Assembly: GCF_014158035.1 (NCBI RefSeq)
Contig: NZ_JACFXW010000001.1
Location: 930,001-994,000, forward strand
Direction of reading: 5' to 3'
Length of the DNA stretch: 64,000 nt
Source: Rhizobium sp. G21
GTDB taxonomy: Bacteria > Pseudomonadota > Alphaproteobacteria > Rhizobiales > Rhizobiaceae
This document shows, in pieces, positions 1 to 8,834 of the stretch; the stretch's first letter is position 1, and each line of letters begins with the position of its first letter. Both the position numbers and the translations under genes were made by a program. Under the pieces are notes generated by a model. The model did no database searches and was not told the origin of the DNA. It was given only the letters and a program-made list of their open reading frames with translations.

Positions 1-425
1 CAGAATTGCTCGGCCAGATGCGGATCGGAGATCAGTTGCCGTTGGAAACTCGGCGCGCCGTGGAGAACCTTTCCGCTGACATCCTCCAGGATTTCCGTGA
101 ACACCTGCGTATCCGGATAGATCATGCGGTAGCGATAGCCGTCTTCGGCCCCCGGTTGGCCGTCATGGGTTTCGCCGGGATTGATGAGATAGAGTGCTCC
201 GGGCCCGGTCATTTCCCGTGCGCCGCGGATCATCGCCATCTGGCAGCCGGCTTCGATCGAACCGATCGAAAACGTGTCGTGGGAATGCGGCGAGAACTCG
301 TGGGTGATGAAGGTGGCCCGCATGCATTCCATATCCCTGAAGCGGGCGTCCCGCCAGAACCGCGCATGTTCGGATTTATCGGTCGGCATGGCGTCGGAGG
401 CTTGCCGCTGGGAAATGTTATGCAT
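1..425 (-). CDS. AraC-family transcriptional regulator, N-terminal part (runs off the window)
   Basis: Reverse-strand frame open from an ATG at 425 to the window edge, about 141 residues. The readable part looks like the cupin-type ligand-binding and dimerisation domain of AraC regulators, with HEFSPHSHDTFSIG near residues 42-55 and GALYLINPGETHDG near 76-89. The helix-turn-helix domain expected at the C-terminus lies outside the window. The gene is divergent from the alanine racemase gene, about 100 bp away, so the gap probably holds promoters for both. The ligand cannot be told from the sequence. Family assignment is fairly secure; the regulated genes are unknown. Confidence 0.8.
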   Translation of the reverse strand, partial: MHNISQRQASDAMPTDKSEHARFWRDARFRDMECMRATFITHEFSPHSHDTFSIGSIEAGCQMAMIRGAREMTGPGALYLINPGETHDGQPGAEDGYRYRMIYPDTQVFTEILEDVSGKVLHGAPSFQRQLISDPHLAEQF

Positions 426-528
426 GCGCCCGTCCTATCAGACGCCGCGCCGAGGGTCTTGAACAAAATGCGCGGGGCCCCTGCCGCCGCCGTTGCCCCG
501 CGCGGCGTTTGCCCTTATTCCAGCCCGC

Positions 529-1641
529 ATGCGCCATGATCCTCTCCCGCCGCCCGATTTCACCGTCGCCGCCAGCCGCCTCACCATCGACGTCGGCGCC
601 TGCGTCGCCAATTGGCGCGACATCGCGGCGCGCTCCAAGGCGCAGACTGGCGCCGCAGTGAAAGCCGACGCCTATGGACTCGGCGTCGAGGCTATCGCTC
701 CGGCGCTCGTGCGCGCCGGATGCAAGAACTTCTTCGTTGCGACGATCGAGGAAGGCGCATGCCTGCGCGCGCTTGCGCCGGACGCCCGCATCTTCTCCGT
801 CTCCGGCCTCTGGTCCGGCCAGGAAGCCCTCGCAATCAGCCGCAGGATCATTCCGGTCGCCGCTTCGCCCGAACAATTGGATCTGATCGCCGGCTTGGGC
901 GGAGCGCTGGACCATGCCCTGTTCATCGACACCGGCATGAACCGTCTCGGGCTGGCGCCCTCACAGGCTTCGGCCTATGCGCAATCGGGAGGCGAGCCTG
1001 TCGTGGTTATGAGCCACCTCGCCTGCGCCGATGAAGCCGACAACGCTCTGAATGCGCGGCAAAACGAGTCTTTTCAACCGCTTGCCGCGCTTTTCGAAGA
1101 GGCCGAGTCAAGCCTTTCGAGTTCCGCTGGAATTCTGCTGGGGCCGGACTATCACTATGATCTCACCCGACCCGGCATTGCTCTCTATGGCGGGCTGACG
1201 CTGGCCGGCTTCTCGCCGCGCCCGGTGGCCACCGCCGAGGCGCGGATCATCCAGATCCGCACCGCCAAAGCCGGCGAGACCGTGAGCTATGGCGCGTGCG
1301 AAAAACTCGACCGCGACAGCCGCATCGCCATCCTCGGAGCGGGTTACGCAGACGGCTGGCATCGCGCGGCGTCCGGCGCCGGCGCCCCCTTGCGGGATAC
1401 GGGCCTCAAATCCGGCGGGGTCATGATCTCCGGCCATCGCGCGCCCATCCTCGGGCGCATCACCATGGACCTGACCATGGTCGACGTCACCGAAATACCC
1501 GAAGGTCTCGTGCGAGCCGGCGATTACGCCGAATTCTTCGGGCCCAATGTTCCGATCGAAGACGCCGCCCGCGCCGCCGGCACGATCAGCTATGAATTGC
1601 TGACCAGTCTCGGCAAGCGCTATGTGAGACGCATCGTCTGA
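529..1641 (+). CDS. alr: alanine racemase
   Basis: PLP-dependent interconversion of L- and D-alanine, supplying D-Ala for peptidoglycan. The PLP lysine sits in AVKADAYGLG (Lys about 45 from this start); the second catalytic base is the tyrosine in GYADGW (about 273); RPGIALYGG lies near 214-222. The 370-residue length is normal. The frame is also open from an ATG at 493, but the 529 start gives a better-fitting N-terminus; neither has a striking ribosome binding site, so the start is uncertain. Anabolic Alr and catabolic DadX cannot be separated from sequence alone; no D-amino acid dehydrogenase gene lies beside it, which favours the biosynthetic role. Confidence 0.93.
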   Translation: MRHDPLPPPDFTVAASRLTIDVGACVANWRDIAARSKAQTGAAVKADAYGLGVEAIAPALVRAGCKNFFVATIEEGACLRALAPDARIFSVSGLWSGQEALAISRRIIPVAASPEQLDLIAGLGGALDHALFIDTGMNRLGLAPSQASAYAQSGGEPVVVMSHLACADEADNALNARQNESFQPLAALFEEAESSLSSSAGILLGPDYHYDLTRPGIALYGGLTLAGFSPRPVATAEARIIQIRTAKAGETVSYGACEKLDRDSRIAILGAGYADGWHRAASGAGAPLRDTGLKSGGVMISGHRAPILGRITMDLTMVDVTEIPEGLVRAGDYAEFFGPNVPIEDAARAAGTISYELLTSLGKRYVRRIV

Positions 1642-1771
1642 CGCACGGCCCATTTGCGTCCTTCTTCGGGCCCAAGACGCGAACTATCCCCACCCGCATC
1701 TTGAACATGGTTGAAGGGGCGCCCATTTCGCGCTAGGCCAAAGCCTGACGAAAACAGGAGTTTTTCCCACC

Positions 1772-2470
1772 ATGAGCCTGGTCGACACGATCAAGAGCAC
1801 CCTTGTTCCCATTCACCGCGAGGGACACAAGTTCATCCTGGCCTTTTTCGTGGCCTCCGTGGTGCTGGGCCTCATCTGGTATCCGCTGTTCTGGGTCGGC
1901 ATGGTGCTGACGGCATGGTGCGCCTATTTCTTCCGCGATCCCGAGCGGTCTGTGCCGCAAGACGAGGACTGGGTGATCAGCCCGGCCGACGGCAAGGTGT
2001 CGCTGATCTCCGTTTGCCCGCCCCCGGCCGAACTCGGCCTCGGTGACGAGCCGATGCTGAAGATTTCGGTGTTCATGAATGTGTTCAACTGCCATGTGAA
2101 CCGCGCGCCCATGCGCGGCTCGATCAGCCAGATCGCCTATCGCGAAGGCAAGTTCCTCAGCGCCGACCTCGACAAGGCGAGCGACGAGAATGAACGCAAC
2201 GGACTGGTGATCGACACGGTTCGCGGAAAGATCGGCGTCGTGCAGGTTGCGGGGCTGGTGGCGCGGCGCATCGTCTGCTGGTCCCATGCCGGCCAGGCCA
2301 TCGACGCCGGCGAGCGTTTCGGCCTGATCCGCTTCGGCTCGCGCCTCGACGTGTATCTGCCGGAAGGCTTTACGCCGCGGGTCTCGATCGGTCAGACGGC
2401 GATCGCCGGTGAAACTTTGCTCGCCGAATTCGGTTCCGACAAAGGCCCGGTGCTGACGCGCCGCATCTGA
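1772..2470 (+). CDS. psd: phosphatidylserine decarboxylase proenzyme (short form)
   Basis: Decarboxylates phosphatidylserine to phosphatidylethanolamine at the inner membrane. This is the short type of about 232 residues: hydrophobic segments near 20-52, the FFRDPER signature, and the self-cleavage site in [13 protein letters not shown], where Gly189-Ser190 is cut and the serine becomes the pyruvoyl cofactor. An AGGAG ribosome binding site precedes the ATG. Only 11 bp separate it from pssA, so the two consecutive steps of PE synthesis are almost certainly co-transcribed, with the later enzyme encoded first. Confidence 0.95.
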   Translation: MSLVDTIKSTLVPIHREGHKFILAFFVASVVLGLIWYPLFWVGMVLTAWCAYFFRDPERSVPQDEDWVISPADGKVSLISVCPPPAELGLGDEPMLKISVFMNVFNCHVNRAPMRGSISQIAYREGKFLSADLDKASDENERNGLVIDTVRGKIGVVQVAGLVARRIVCWSHAGQAIDAGERFGLIRFGSRLDVYLPEGFTPRVSIGQTAIAGETLLAEFGSDKGPVLTRRI

Positions 2471-2481
2471 CGGAGAGACAC

Positions 2482-3378
2482 ATGGACAACGCAGCCCTGC
2501 CGCCCGACAGCGCGGACGTCGAAGAAGACAGCGGGCGCGGGCCGCGCCTTCGCGAGATTCCGCTTCGGATGATGGTGCCCAACCTCATCACGGTGCTCGC
2601 CATCTGCGCCGGCCTGACCGGCATCCGCCTCGCCTTCGAGAACCGCTTCGAACTCGCCGTCAGCATGGTGCTGCTGGCGGCGTTTCTCGACGGCATCGAC
2701 GGCCGCGTCGCCAGAATGATGCGGGCGACGTCGAATTTCGGCGTGCAGATGGATTCGCTCGCCGACATCATCAATTTCGGCGTCGCGCCGGCGCTGGTGC
2801 TCTATGTCTATATTCTCGACGACGCGCGCTCCATCGGCTGGATCGCGGCGCTGATCTACGCCATCTCGGCCGGATTGCGCCTGGCGCGGTTCAACGTCAT
2901 GGTCGACAGGCCGAACAAGCCGAAATGGCTGTCGGAATATTTCGTCGGCGTCCCTGCGCCTGCCGGCGCGCTTCTGGTGCTGACCCCTGTCTATCTCGGC
3001 TTTCTCGGCTTCGACGTCGCCTCTTATATCGGCCCCGACATGCGACGCTACCTCGCCTATGCGACGGCGGCCTATACGGTGCTGATCGGCTATCTGCTGG
3101 TGTCGCGCGTGCCGGTGTGGTCGGGCAAGGCGCAAGGCATGATCCGCCGCGAGAACGCCCTGCCCTTCATTCTCGTCGTCGTTCTCTATGTCGCATTGCT
3201 GATGAGCTTCACCTGGCAGGTGCTCGCCGTCACCTCGATCGCCTATCTCTGCACCCTGCCCTTCGGCGCGCGCGCCTGGCAGAAGAAATATGGCGGCCTT
3301 CCTCCGCATGAAACGGCTCTGGAAGAAGGCGTGGTGCCCGACGACAAGACGATCCGCGCAGCCGAGGCGACCGACTGA
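2482..3378 (+). CDS. pssA: CDP-diacylglycerol--serine O-phosphatidyltransferase
   Basis: Makes phosphatidylserine from CDP-diacylglycerol and serine, the substrate of the Psd encoded just upstream. The CDP-alcohol phosphotransferase motif is complete: D73-G74, A77-R78, G87, D91 and D95. It is a multi-pass membrane protein of 298 residues with an acidic, soluble N-terminal stretch of about 25 residues. A GGAGAG ribosome binding site lies before the ATG. Its TGA stop (3376-3378) directly abuts the stop of the convergent gene, with no intergenic base between them. Confidence 0.95.
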   Translation: MDNAALPPDSADVEEDSGRGPRLREIPLRMMVPNLITVLAICAGLTGIRLAFENRFELAVSMVLLAAFLDGIDGRVARMMRATSNFGVQMDSLADIINFGVAPALVLYVYILDDARSIGWIAALIYAISAGLRLARFNVMVDRPNKPKWLSEYFVGVPAPAGALLVLTPVYLGFLGFDVASYIGPDMRRYLAYATAAYTVLIGYLLVSRVPVWSGKAQGMIRRENALPFILVVVLYVALLMSFTWQVLAVTSIAYLCTLPFGARAWQKKYGGLPPHETALEEGVVPDDKTIRAAEATD

Positions 3379-5532
3379 TCACACAGATGCGTCGGCGCGC
3401 CCCGCAATGGCCCGGCGGTTGATTTCGGGATAGTCCGTCTTGCCCGAACCGAGACGGGGAATGGCCTCGACCTCCATGATGCTGTCGGGGATCAGCAGTT
3501 CTGACAGTCCGAGGCTTCTGGCGCCGGCGATCAGGTCGCTCTTTCCGGCCGGACGATGGGTGGTGAGCAGCACCAGCTTCTCGCCGCGCCGGGGATCGGC
3601 CAAGGCCACCGCCGCGTGATCGGCCTCGGGCCAGACCTGATTGGCGAGTTTTTCCAAAGCGCCGAGCGACACCATCTCGCCGGCGATCTTGGCGAAGCGC
3701 TTGGCGCGACCACGAATGGTGATGAAGCCGCGCGCGTCGATCTCCACGATATCGCCGGTGTCGTGCCATTTGCCATGCAGTGGGCTCAGCACGCCCGGCG
3801 CTTCCGGCAGATAATAACCCATCATCACGTTGGGACCGGCGATCGAGAGACGCTTGCCGTCCTCCATGCCCTCGACGGGTTCGAGAGTCATATCCATGCC
3901 CGGCAGCAGCCGACCGACCGAGCCATCCTTCAAAAAACTCGTCGAATTGACCGCGACGACGGGCGACGCCTCGGTCATCCCGTAGCCTTCGAGAATGAGG
4001 ACTCCGAAGCGGTCCAGAAAGATGCGGCGGGTCTCCGGCCTGACAGGCTCGGCCCCGGCGACGATCATGCGCAGGCTTTCGAAATCGCCTTCCTTGGCGG
4101 AGCGACCATAGCCCATGAGAAACGTGTCCGTGCCGAACATGATGGTCGGGCGCACCTTGCGGGCGACGCCGGGAATAATCTTGTAGTGCAGCGGCGACGG
4201 ATAGAGCGCCAGCCTGACCCCATAGGCCAACGGCAGCACCATGCCGCCCAACAAGCCGAAGGAATGGAAGAGCGGCAGGACATTGAACAGGGTATCTTCC
4301 TGTGAAATGTCGATGCGGCAGTCCGCCTGCGCGGCGTTGGAAAGCAGGTTGATCGACGACAGCGCGACACCTTTCGGGGCGCCCTCGGAGCCCGAGGTGA
4401 ACAGCACGATCGCCACGTCGGTAGGCTCGGAGCGCCGGGCCGGCCAACGCCATAGGGCCACGCCCAGCACCTTTTCCCACCAGCCGATCTCTTTCTGGAT
4501 GTCTTCGAGATAGACGAGCCGGACACCGCTTTCGATCAGGCGTTCGACCTGTTTTTCGAGCTCCGCGCGCTCGATGAAGGCGCGCGAGGTCAACACGGTC
4601 TTGATCGCGGCGGTGGAGGCGGCGCTGGCGATCGCCGCCGCGCCGGCGGTGTAATTGAGCATGGCCGCGGGGGCGCCCGCAGAGGCGAGCGCGAGCACGG
4701 TCAGCACCGCGCCATTGGAATTGGGCAGCATCACGCCGACGGGTTTGCCGCGCGGCGCAAATTCGGCGAAGCGCCGCGACAGCACCCGGACGCCGATCAA
4801 CGCCTGGCGATAGGTCAGGCGTCCGCCGAGCGAATCCTCGAGGATATCGCGCGACGGCCCGTAGAGCTTGGCCGCCTCGACCATCGCCTGAAACAGCGTG
4901 CGGTCGAGTTCGGCGGCGCGCAGCTTGGCCGCGGCGAGGCCATCGGCCATGTGGTCGGCAAGCGCGTGCCCCGTCGCGTCGTTCATGGCGAATGGCGGCG
5001 CGGCGACGACCGAGATCTGCGGCCAGGCTTTGCGCGGAGCCTTCTCGCGCGACCAGAAGGAACCGACGCTATGGCGTGCGCCGGAGACGTGAAGCGGCAC
5101 GATGCGGGCGGTCGCCTGCTTGGCCGCCTCGCCGATCTCGGCGAAGCGCGCCATGGTCGCCTCGGACGGCTCGACCTCTTTCGGCGCATAGATACACAGT
5201 CGACCCTGGCCCGCCAGGACCGAACGGACGAGCGGCATATAGAGCGAGGCGTCGCCTTCGAGCCTGAAATGAAAGACGCCAACCGGGAGAAAGGCCTTCA
5301 GCAAAAGGCGATCCAGCCGGCTCTGCTCGGCGACGACGTAAATCACCGGCCCCACGAGCTCGGACGACTCGCGAAAGCCGCGATAGCGCGCGCCGAGCGC
5401 GAACTTCATCAGGGTCAGCGACAGCGCTTGACCATAGGTGAGCGCAGAGCCGGACTTTTCGCGCCATGCCGTGACCAGCCATGTGACGAGTGCGCCGCCC
5501 ATGACGGCGATAACAGCGTTTACGAGGTTCAC
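3379..5532 (-). CDS. AMP-binding acyl-ACP/acyl-CoA synthetase with N-terminal acyltransferase-like region (Aas-like)
   Basis: A 717-residue protein. Residues about 5-22 are a membrane anchor. Residues 60-200 resemble a PlsB/PlsC-like region (GPVIYVVAEQSRLD), but the HX4D catalytic histidine position is Glu69, so this half may be non-catalytic. Residues 215-715 form an ANL adenylation domain: P-loop TSGSEGAPKG (379-388), YGMTE (517-521), DTGD, and the C-terminal lysine in GSGKTDY. The likely reaction is fatty-acid activation for lysophospholipid reacylation, as in E. coli Aas, which fits its position beside psd-pssA. Exact substrate is not provable here. It is convergent with pssA with zero spacing. 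Confidence 0.82.
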   Translation of the reverse strand: MNLVNAVIAVMGGALVTWLVTAWREKSGSALTYGQALSLTLMKFALGARYRGFRESSELVGPVIYVVAEQSRLDRLLLKAFLPVGVFHFRLEGDASLYMPLVRSVLAGQGRLCIYAPKEVEPSEATMARFAEIGEAAKQATARIVPLHVSGARHSVGSFWSREKAPRKAWPQISVVAAPPFAMNDATGHALADHMADGLAAAKLRAAELDRTLFQAMVEAAKLYGPSRDILEDSLGGRLTYRQALIGVRVLSRRFAEFAPRGKPVGVMLPNSNGAVLTVLALASAGAPAAMLNYTAGAAAIASAASTAAIKTVLTSRAFIERAELEKQVERLIESGVRLVYLEDIQKEIGWWEKVLGVALWRWPARRSEPTDVAIVLFTSGSEGAPKGVALSSINLLSNAAQADCRIDISQEDTLFNVLPLFHSFGLLGGMVLPLAYGVRLALYPSPLHYKIIPGVARKVRPTIMFGTDTFLMGYGRSAKEGDFESLRMIVAGAEPVRPETRRIFLDRFGVLILEGYGMTEASPVVAVNSTSFLKDGSVGRLLPGMDMTLEPVEGMEDGKRLSIAGPNVMMGYYLPEAPGVLSPLHGKWHDTGDIVEIDARGFITIRGRAKRFAKIAGEMVSLGALEKLANQVWPEADHAAVALADPRRGEKLVLLTTHRPAGKSDLIAGARSLGLSELLIPDSIMEVEAIPRLGSGKTDYPEINRRAIAGRADASV

Positions 5533-5616
5533 GGGTCCTCCCCATCATGCGCAAAACGACAGAATGTGCGAGGCCGCCTTCGAGTTCACGGCCCATTGAG
5601 CCGCTAAGCGAAAAAA

Positions 5617-6354
5617 TTATGGCAATTTATAATCGGCGAACCGTTTTTCCCGCACGAGATAGAGTTTTCCGGTTTCCGTGACGTCTGGTCCGGTGAGTTC
5701 CGCAATGACCTTGGCCACCTCGCTGGGATGCGGAAGCGTCGTGGGATCTTCGCCCGGATAGGCCTGGGCGCGCATGGCGGTGCGCGTGCCGCCGGGATCG
5801 ACGGAGTTGACCTTCAGTGGCAAGCGCTCGCTTTCGGCGGCCCATGTGCGCGCCAAAGCCTCGACCGCCGCCTTGGACGCCGAATAGGGCGCCCAGAACG
5901 GTTTGCATTTGTGCGCGAGGCTCGAGGACAGGATCAAGGCCCGGCCCTGATCGGATTTCTGCATCAGGGGATCAACCGAGCGGATCAGCCGCCAGGTGGC
6001 CGTAACGTTGACCGTCATGACCTTTTCGAACACTTTGCCTTCGACATGTCCGATCGGCGAGATGACGCCGAGCAGGCCGGCATTGGCGACGAGAATGTCG
6101 AGCTTGCCCCAGCGCTCGAAGATCGCGCCGCCCAGCGCGTCGATCGCCGCCATGTCGGCGAGGTCGAAAGGAACGAGCGTGGCGCTTCCGCCCTCCGCCT
6201 TGATCGCGTCATCCAGCTCTTCGAGGCCGCCGACGGTGCGGGCGCAGGCGATGACATGCGCGCCCTTTCTCGCCAATTCGAGCGCCGTGAAATAACCGAT
6301 GCCACGCGAGGCGCCGGTGACAAGGGCGACGCGGCCGTTCAAGTCGAAACTCAT
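5617..6354 (-). CDS. short-chain dehydrogenase/reductase (SDR)
   Basis: NAD(P)-dependent oxidoreductase of 245 residues with a classical SDR Rossmann fold: TGASRGIG (13-20), NAG near 91-93, serine in LSSS (142-145), and YSASK (Tyr157, Lys161). The ATG at 6354 is chosen because its ATGA overlaps the purF stop, implying translational coupling; an upstream in-frame TTG at 6366 is less likely. Substrate unknown. From memory, purF followed by an SDR gene is a recurring order in Hyphomicrobiales, but no role in purine synthesis is evident. Confidence 0.9.
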   Translation of the reverse strand: MSFDLNGRVALVTGASRGIGYFTALELARKGAHVIACARTVGGLEELDDAIKAEGGSATLVPFDLADMAAIDALGGAIFERWGKLDILVANAGLLGVISPIGHVEGKVFEKVMTVNVTATWRLIRSVDPLMQKSDQGRALILSSSLAHKCKPFWAPYSASKAAVEALARTWAAESERLPLKVNSVDPGGTRTAMRAQAYPGEDPTTLPHPSEVAKVIAELTGPDVTETGKLYLVREKRFADYKLP

Positions 6355-7907
6355 GCTCTCTCCCAATATGCTTGCGGGAGAGCGCTTGGCTCTCCCGTCC
6401 CCCTCGAGATCCCGATCAGACCTTGGCTGCCCGCGCGCGCTGCGCGCGTGGCGAAATTCTCGGCCTCGCGGTCGAGAAGACGGGTCGGATAATCGCCCGT
6501 GAAGTAGTGATCGGTAAATTGCGGATTGGCCGCATTGCGCGGTTCGCCGCCGACGGCGCGATAGAGACCGTCGATCGACAGGAAGGCGAGCGAATCTGCC
6601 CCGATATATTTCGCCATCGCCTTTTCATCGGCATATTGATTGGCGAGCAGCTTGTCGGCGTCCGGCGTGTCGATGCCGTAGAAATCCGGATGGAAGATCA
6701 TCGGGCTGGCGACGCGGATATGCACTTCCTTGGCGCCGGCGTCGCGGATCATCTGCACGATCTTGAGGGAGGTCGTGCCGCGCACGATCGAATCGTCGAC
6801 GAGAATGACCCGCTTGCCCTCGATCATGGCGCGATTGGCGGAATGCTTGAGCTTGACGCCGAAAGCGCGGATCTGCTGGGTCGGCTCGATGAAGGTGCGG
6901 CCGACATAGTGATTGCGGATGATGCCGTATTCGAACGGGATGCCGCTCGCCTGGGCGTAACCGAGCGCGGCGGGCGTGCCGCCATCCGGCACCGGAACCA
7001 CGACGTCGCCGTCGCAGGGCGCTTCGGCGGCGAGATTGGCGCCGGCCGCCTTGCGGGTCTGGTAGACGTTGCGGCCGCCGACGACCGAATCCGGCCGGGC
7101 GAAATAGACATATTCGAACATGCAGAGACGTTCGGGCTGCGGGCGCACCGGCGGGCGGGCGTCGATCGAGATCGAACCATCCGGCTGCAATTCGCAAATG
7201 ATCACTTCGCCATTCTTGACGTCGCGGATGTATTTCGCGCCGATGATGTCGAGCGCGCAGGTCTCCGAGCAGAAGATCGGCTTGCCGTCGAGCTCGCCCA
7301 TCACCAGCGGGCGGATGCCGATGGGGTCGCGGGCGGCGATCAGTTTGGTGCGCGTCATCGCCAGCATCGAATAGCCGCCTTCCATCTGCCTGATGGCGTC
7401 GATGAAGCGATCGGTCGTGGAGGCGTGGCGCGAACGAGCGATGAGATGCAGCACGACTTCGGTGTCGGAGGTCGACTGACAGATGGCGCCGGTGGCGATG
7501 ATCTGGCGGCGCATCGTCAGGCCGTTGGTGAAATTGCCGTTATGGGCGATGGCGATGCCGCCCTCTTCCAATTCGGCGAACAGCGGCTGCACATTGCGCA
7601 GCGCCACTTCACCCGTGGTCGAATAACGGGTGTGGCCGATGGCGATGGTTCCCGGCAGTTTCGCGAGTGTCGCCGGATTGGTGTAGTGGTCGCCCACCAG
7701 TCCCATATGCTTTTCGGTATGGAACTGGCGGCCGTCGAAAGAGACGATGCCGGCGGCTTCCTGACCGCGATGCTGAAGCGCATGCAGACCCAGCGCCGTC
7801 AGCGTCGCCGCATCCGGATGGCCCAAAATGCCGAACACCCCGCACTCTTCGTGAAGGGTGTCACCGTCGAGAAAATCCATATCCATGGCAGAAACGTGCT
7901 CGTTCAT
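6351..7907 (-). CDS. purF: amidophosphoribosyltransferase
   Basis: First committed step of de novo purine synthesis: PRPP plus glutamine gives phosphoribosylamine. The N-terminal Ntn glutaminase domain begins at Cys22 in HEECGVFG, so about 21 residues would be removed as a propeptide to expose the cysteine. GHTRYST and the phosphoribosyltransferase PRPP loop VILVDDSIVRGTT are intact. At 518 residues it is full length. Its stop overlaps the SDR start by 4 bp, and cvpA lies 225 bp upstream on the same strand, the common cvpA-purF order. The 225 bp gap could hold a purF promoter. Confidence 0.97.
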   Translation of the reverse strand: MNEHVSAMDMDFLDGDTLHEECGVFGILGHPDAATLTALGLHALQHRGQEAAGIVSFDGRQFHTEKHMGLVGDHYTNPATLAKLPGTIAIGHTRYSTTGEVALRNVQPLFAELEEGGIAIAHNGNFTNGLTMRRQIIATGAICQSTSDTEVVLHLIARSRHASTTDRFIDAIRQMEGGYSMLAMTRTKLIAARDPIGIRPLVMGELDGKPIFCSETCALDIIGAKYIRDVKNGEVIICELQPDGSISIDARPPVRPQPERLCMFEYVYFARPDSVVGGRNVYQTRKAAGANLAAEAPCDGDVVVPVPDGGTPAALGYAQASGIPFEYGIIRNHYVGRTFIEPTQQIRAFGVKLKHSANRAMIEGKRVILVDDSIVRGTTSLKIVQMIRDAGAKEVHIRVASPMIFHPDFYGIDTPDADKLLANQYADEKAMAKYIGADSLAFLSIDGLYRAVGGEPRNAANPQFTDHYFTGDYPTRLLDREAENFATRAARAGSQGLIGISRGTGEPSALPQAYWERA

Positions 7908-8132
7908 CGGTTTTGCAGCCTTTGGCTCTTTCCAGTCTCACTAGCGCCGATCGCGGATGCGAGAAAGCCGGTATATGTGCGAGGACACGATCTTTTTCAA
8001 TCGCGCCGACGCATGTCCAAAGGTTTCTCTGCGTTCGATCTATGAAGACATTCTCAGTCTTGGCGCGACCGCTTCGGCCGGCCCTCGCCCGGCCGGCGTC
8101 TTCGAACCGGCTGGGGTCGATGACGAATAGTG

Positions 8133-8749
8133 TTATTGCGCCGGCGCGGCGGGCGCAGTTCCGCCCGCGTCGTCGGCCGGCGCGGGTTCCGTGGCCCCTT
8201 CGGCCGGGGCTGCGCCATCCTGGGCCGGCTTGTTCATCTTTTCCTCGATCTTCTTGCGCAGCAGGGCCGCGACGTCTTCCGGCAGCGCTTCCTTCAGCCT
8301 CTCGCCGAGACCGTCGAGCGCCGGCTTGACTTGGCGTCGCGGATCCAGGCCGGATGCTTCTCGACCGGGACCCATTCATTGAAGAACTGCACAGCGACCA
8401 CGATGATCAGGATGCCGCGCGCCGCGCCGAAGATGAAGCCGAGCGTGCGATCGAGAGCGCCGATACGGCTGTCGATGATCATGTCGGCGATGCGCATGGT
8501 GATGAAGGAAATGACGATCAGCGCGATGAGGAATATCGCCGCCGCCGAGGCGATGATGGCGAACTTGTCTTCGGCGATGAAATTCTTGGCGTAGGGCAGA
8601 CCGAGCGGATAGAGCTTGTAGGCGGCATAGGCCGAACCGACCCAGCTGACCACCGACAGGACTTCGCGCGAGAAGCCGCGGACCATGGCGAGCACGGCGG
8701 AAAACAACGCGACGCCGAGAACGATACCGTCAAAACCAGTAATGGGCAT
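8133..8749 (-). CDS. cvpA: CvpA family inner-membrane protein (frameshifted in this sequence)
   Basis: Multi-pass membrane protein of the colicin V production family, found with purF in many proteobacteria. The N-terminal part (ATG at 8749, starting MPITGFDG) carries the hydrophobic helices up to HPAWIRDAK. The C-terminal part, starting KPALDGLGERL and ending in an Ala/Pro-rich tail, is in another frame. Losing one base in the AAGTCAAG stretch (about 8326-8332) explains the break; restoring it gives about 205 residues, normal for the family. An isolated base error is more likely than a real pseudogene, given similar shifts across the window. Confidence 0.8.
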
Positions 8750-8834
8750 AAATATTCTCCGATACGGCGGTCCGTTCACCGCTCATCGCCAGACGGCGGC
8801 ACCTATAGCATTGCAACAGTTTAAAACAAAAGCC

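Noticed and set aside
6372..8045. 557-codon plus-strand frame opposite purF
   Set aside because: It is the antisense of purF with no recognisable domain.
8075..8105. GC-rich inverted repeat downstream of cvpA as a terminator
   Set aside because: The GGCCGG stem is real, but no T-tract follows on the transcribed strand, so it is not called.
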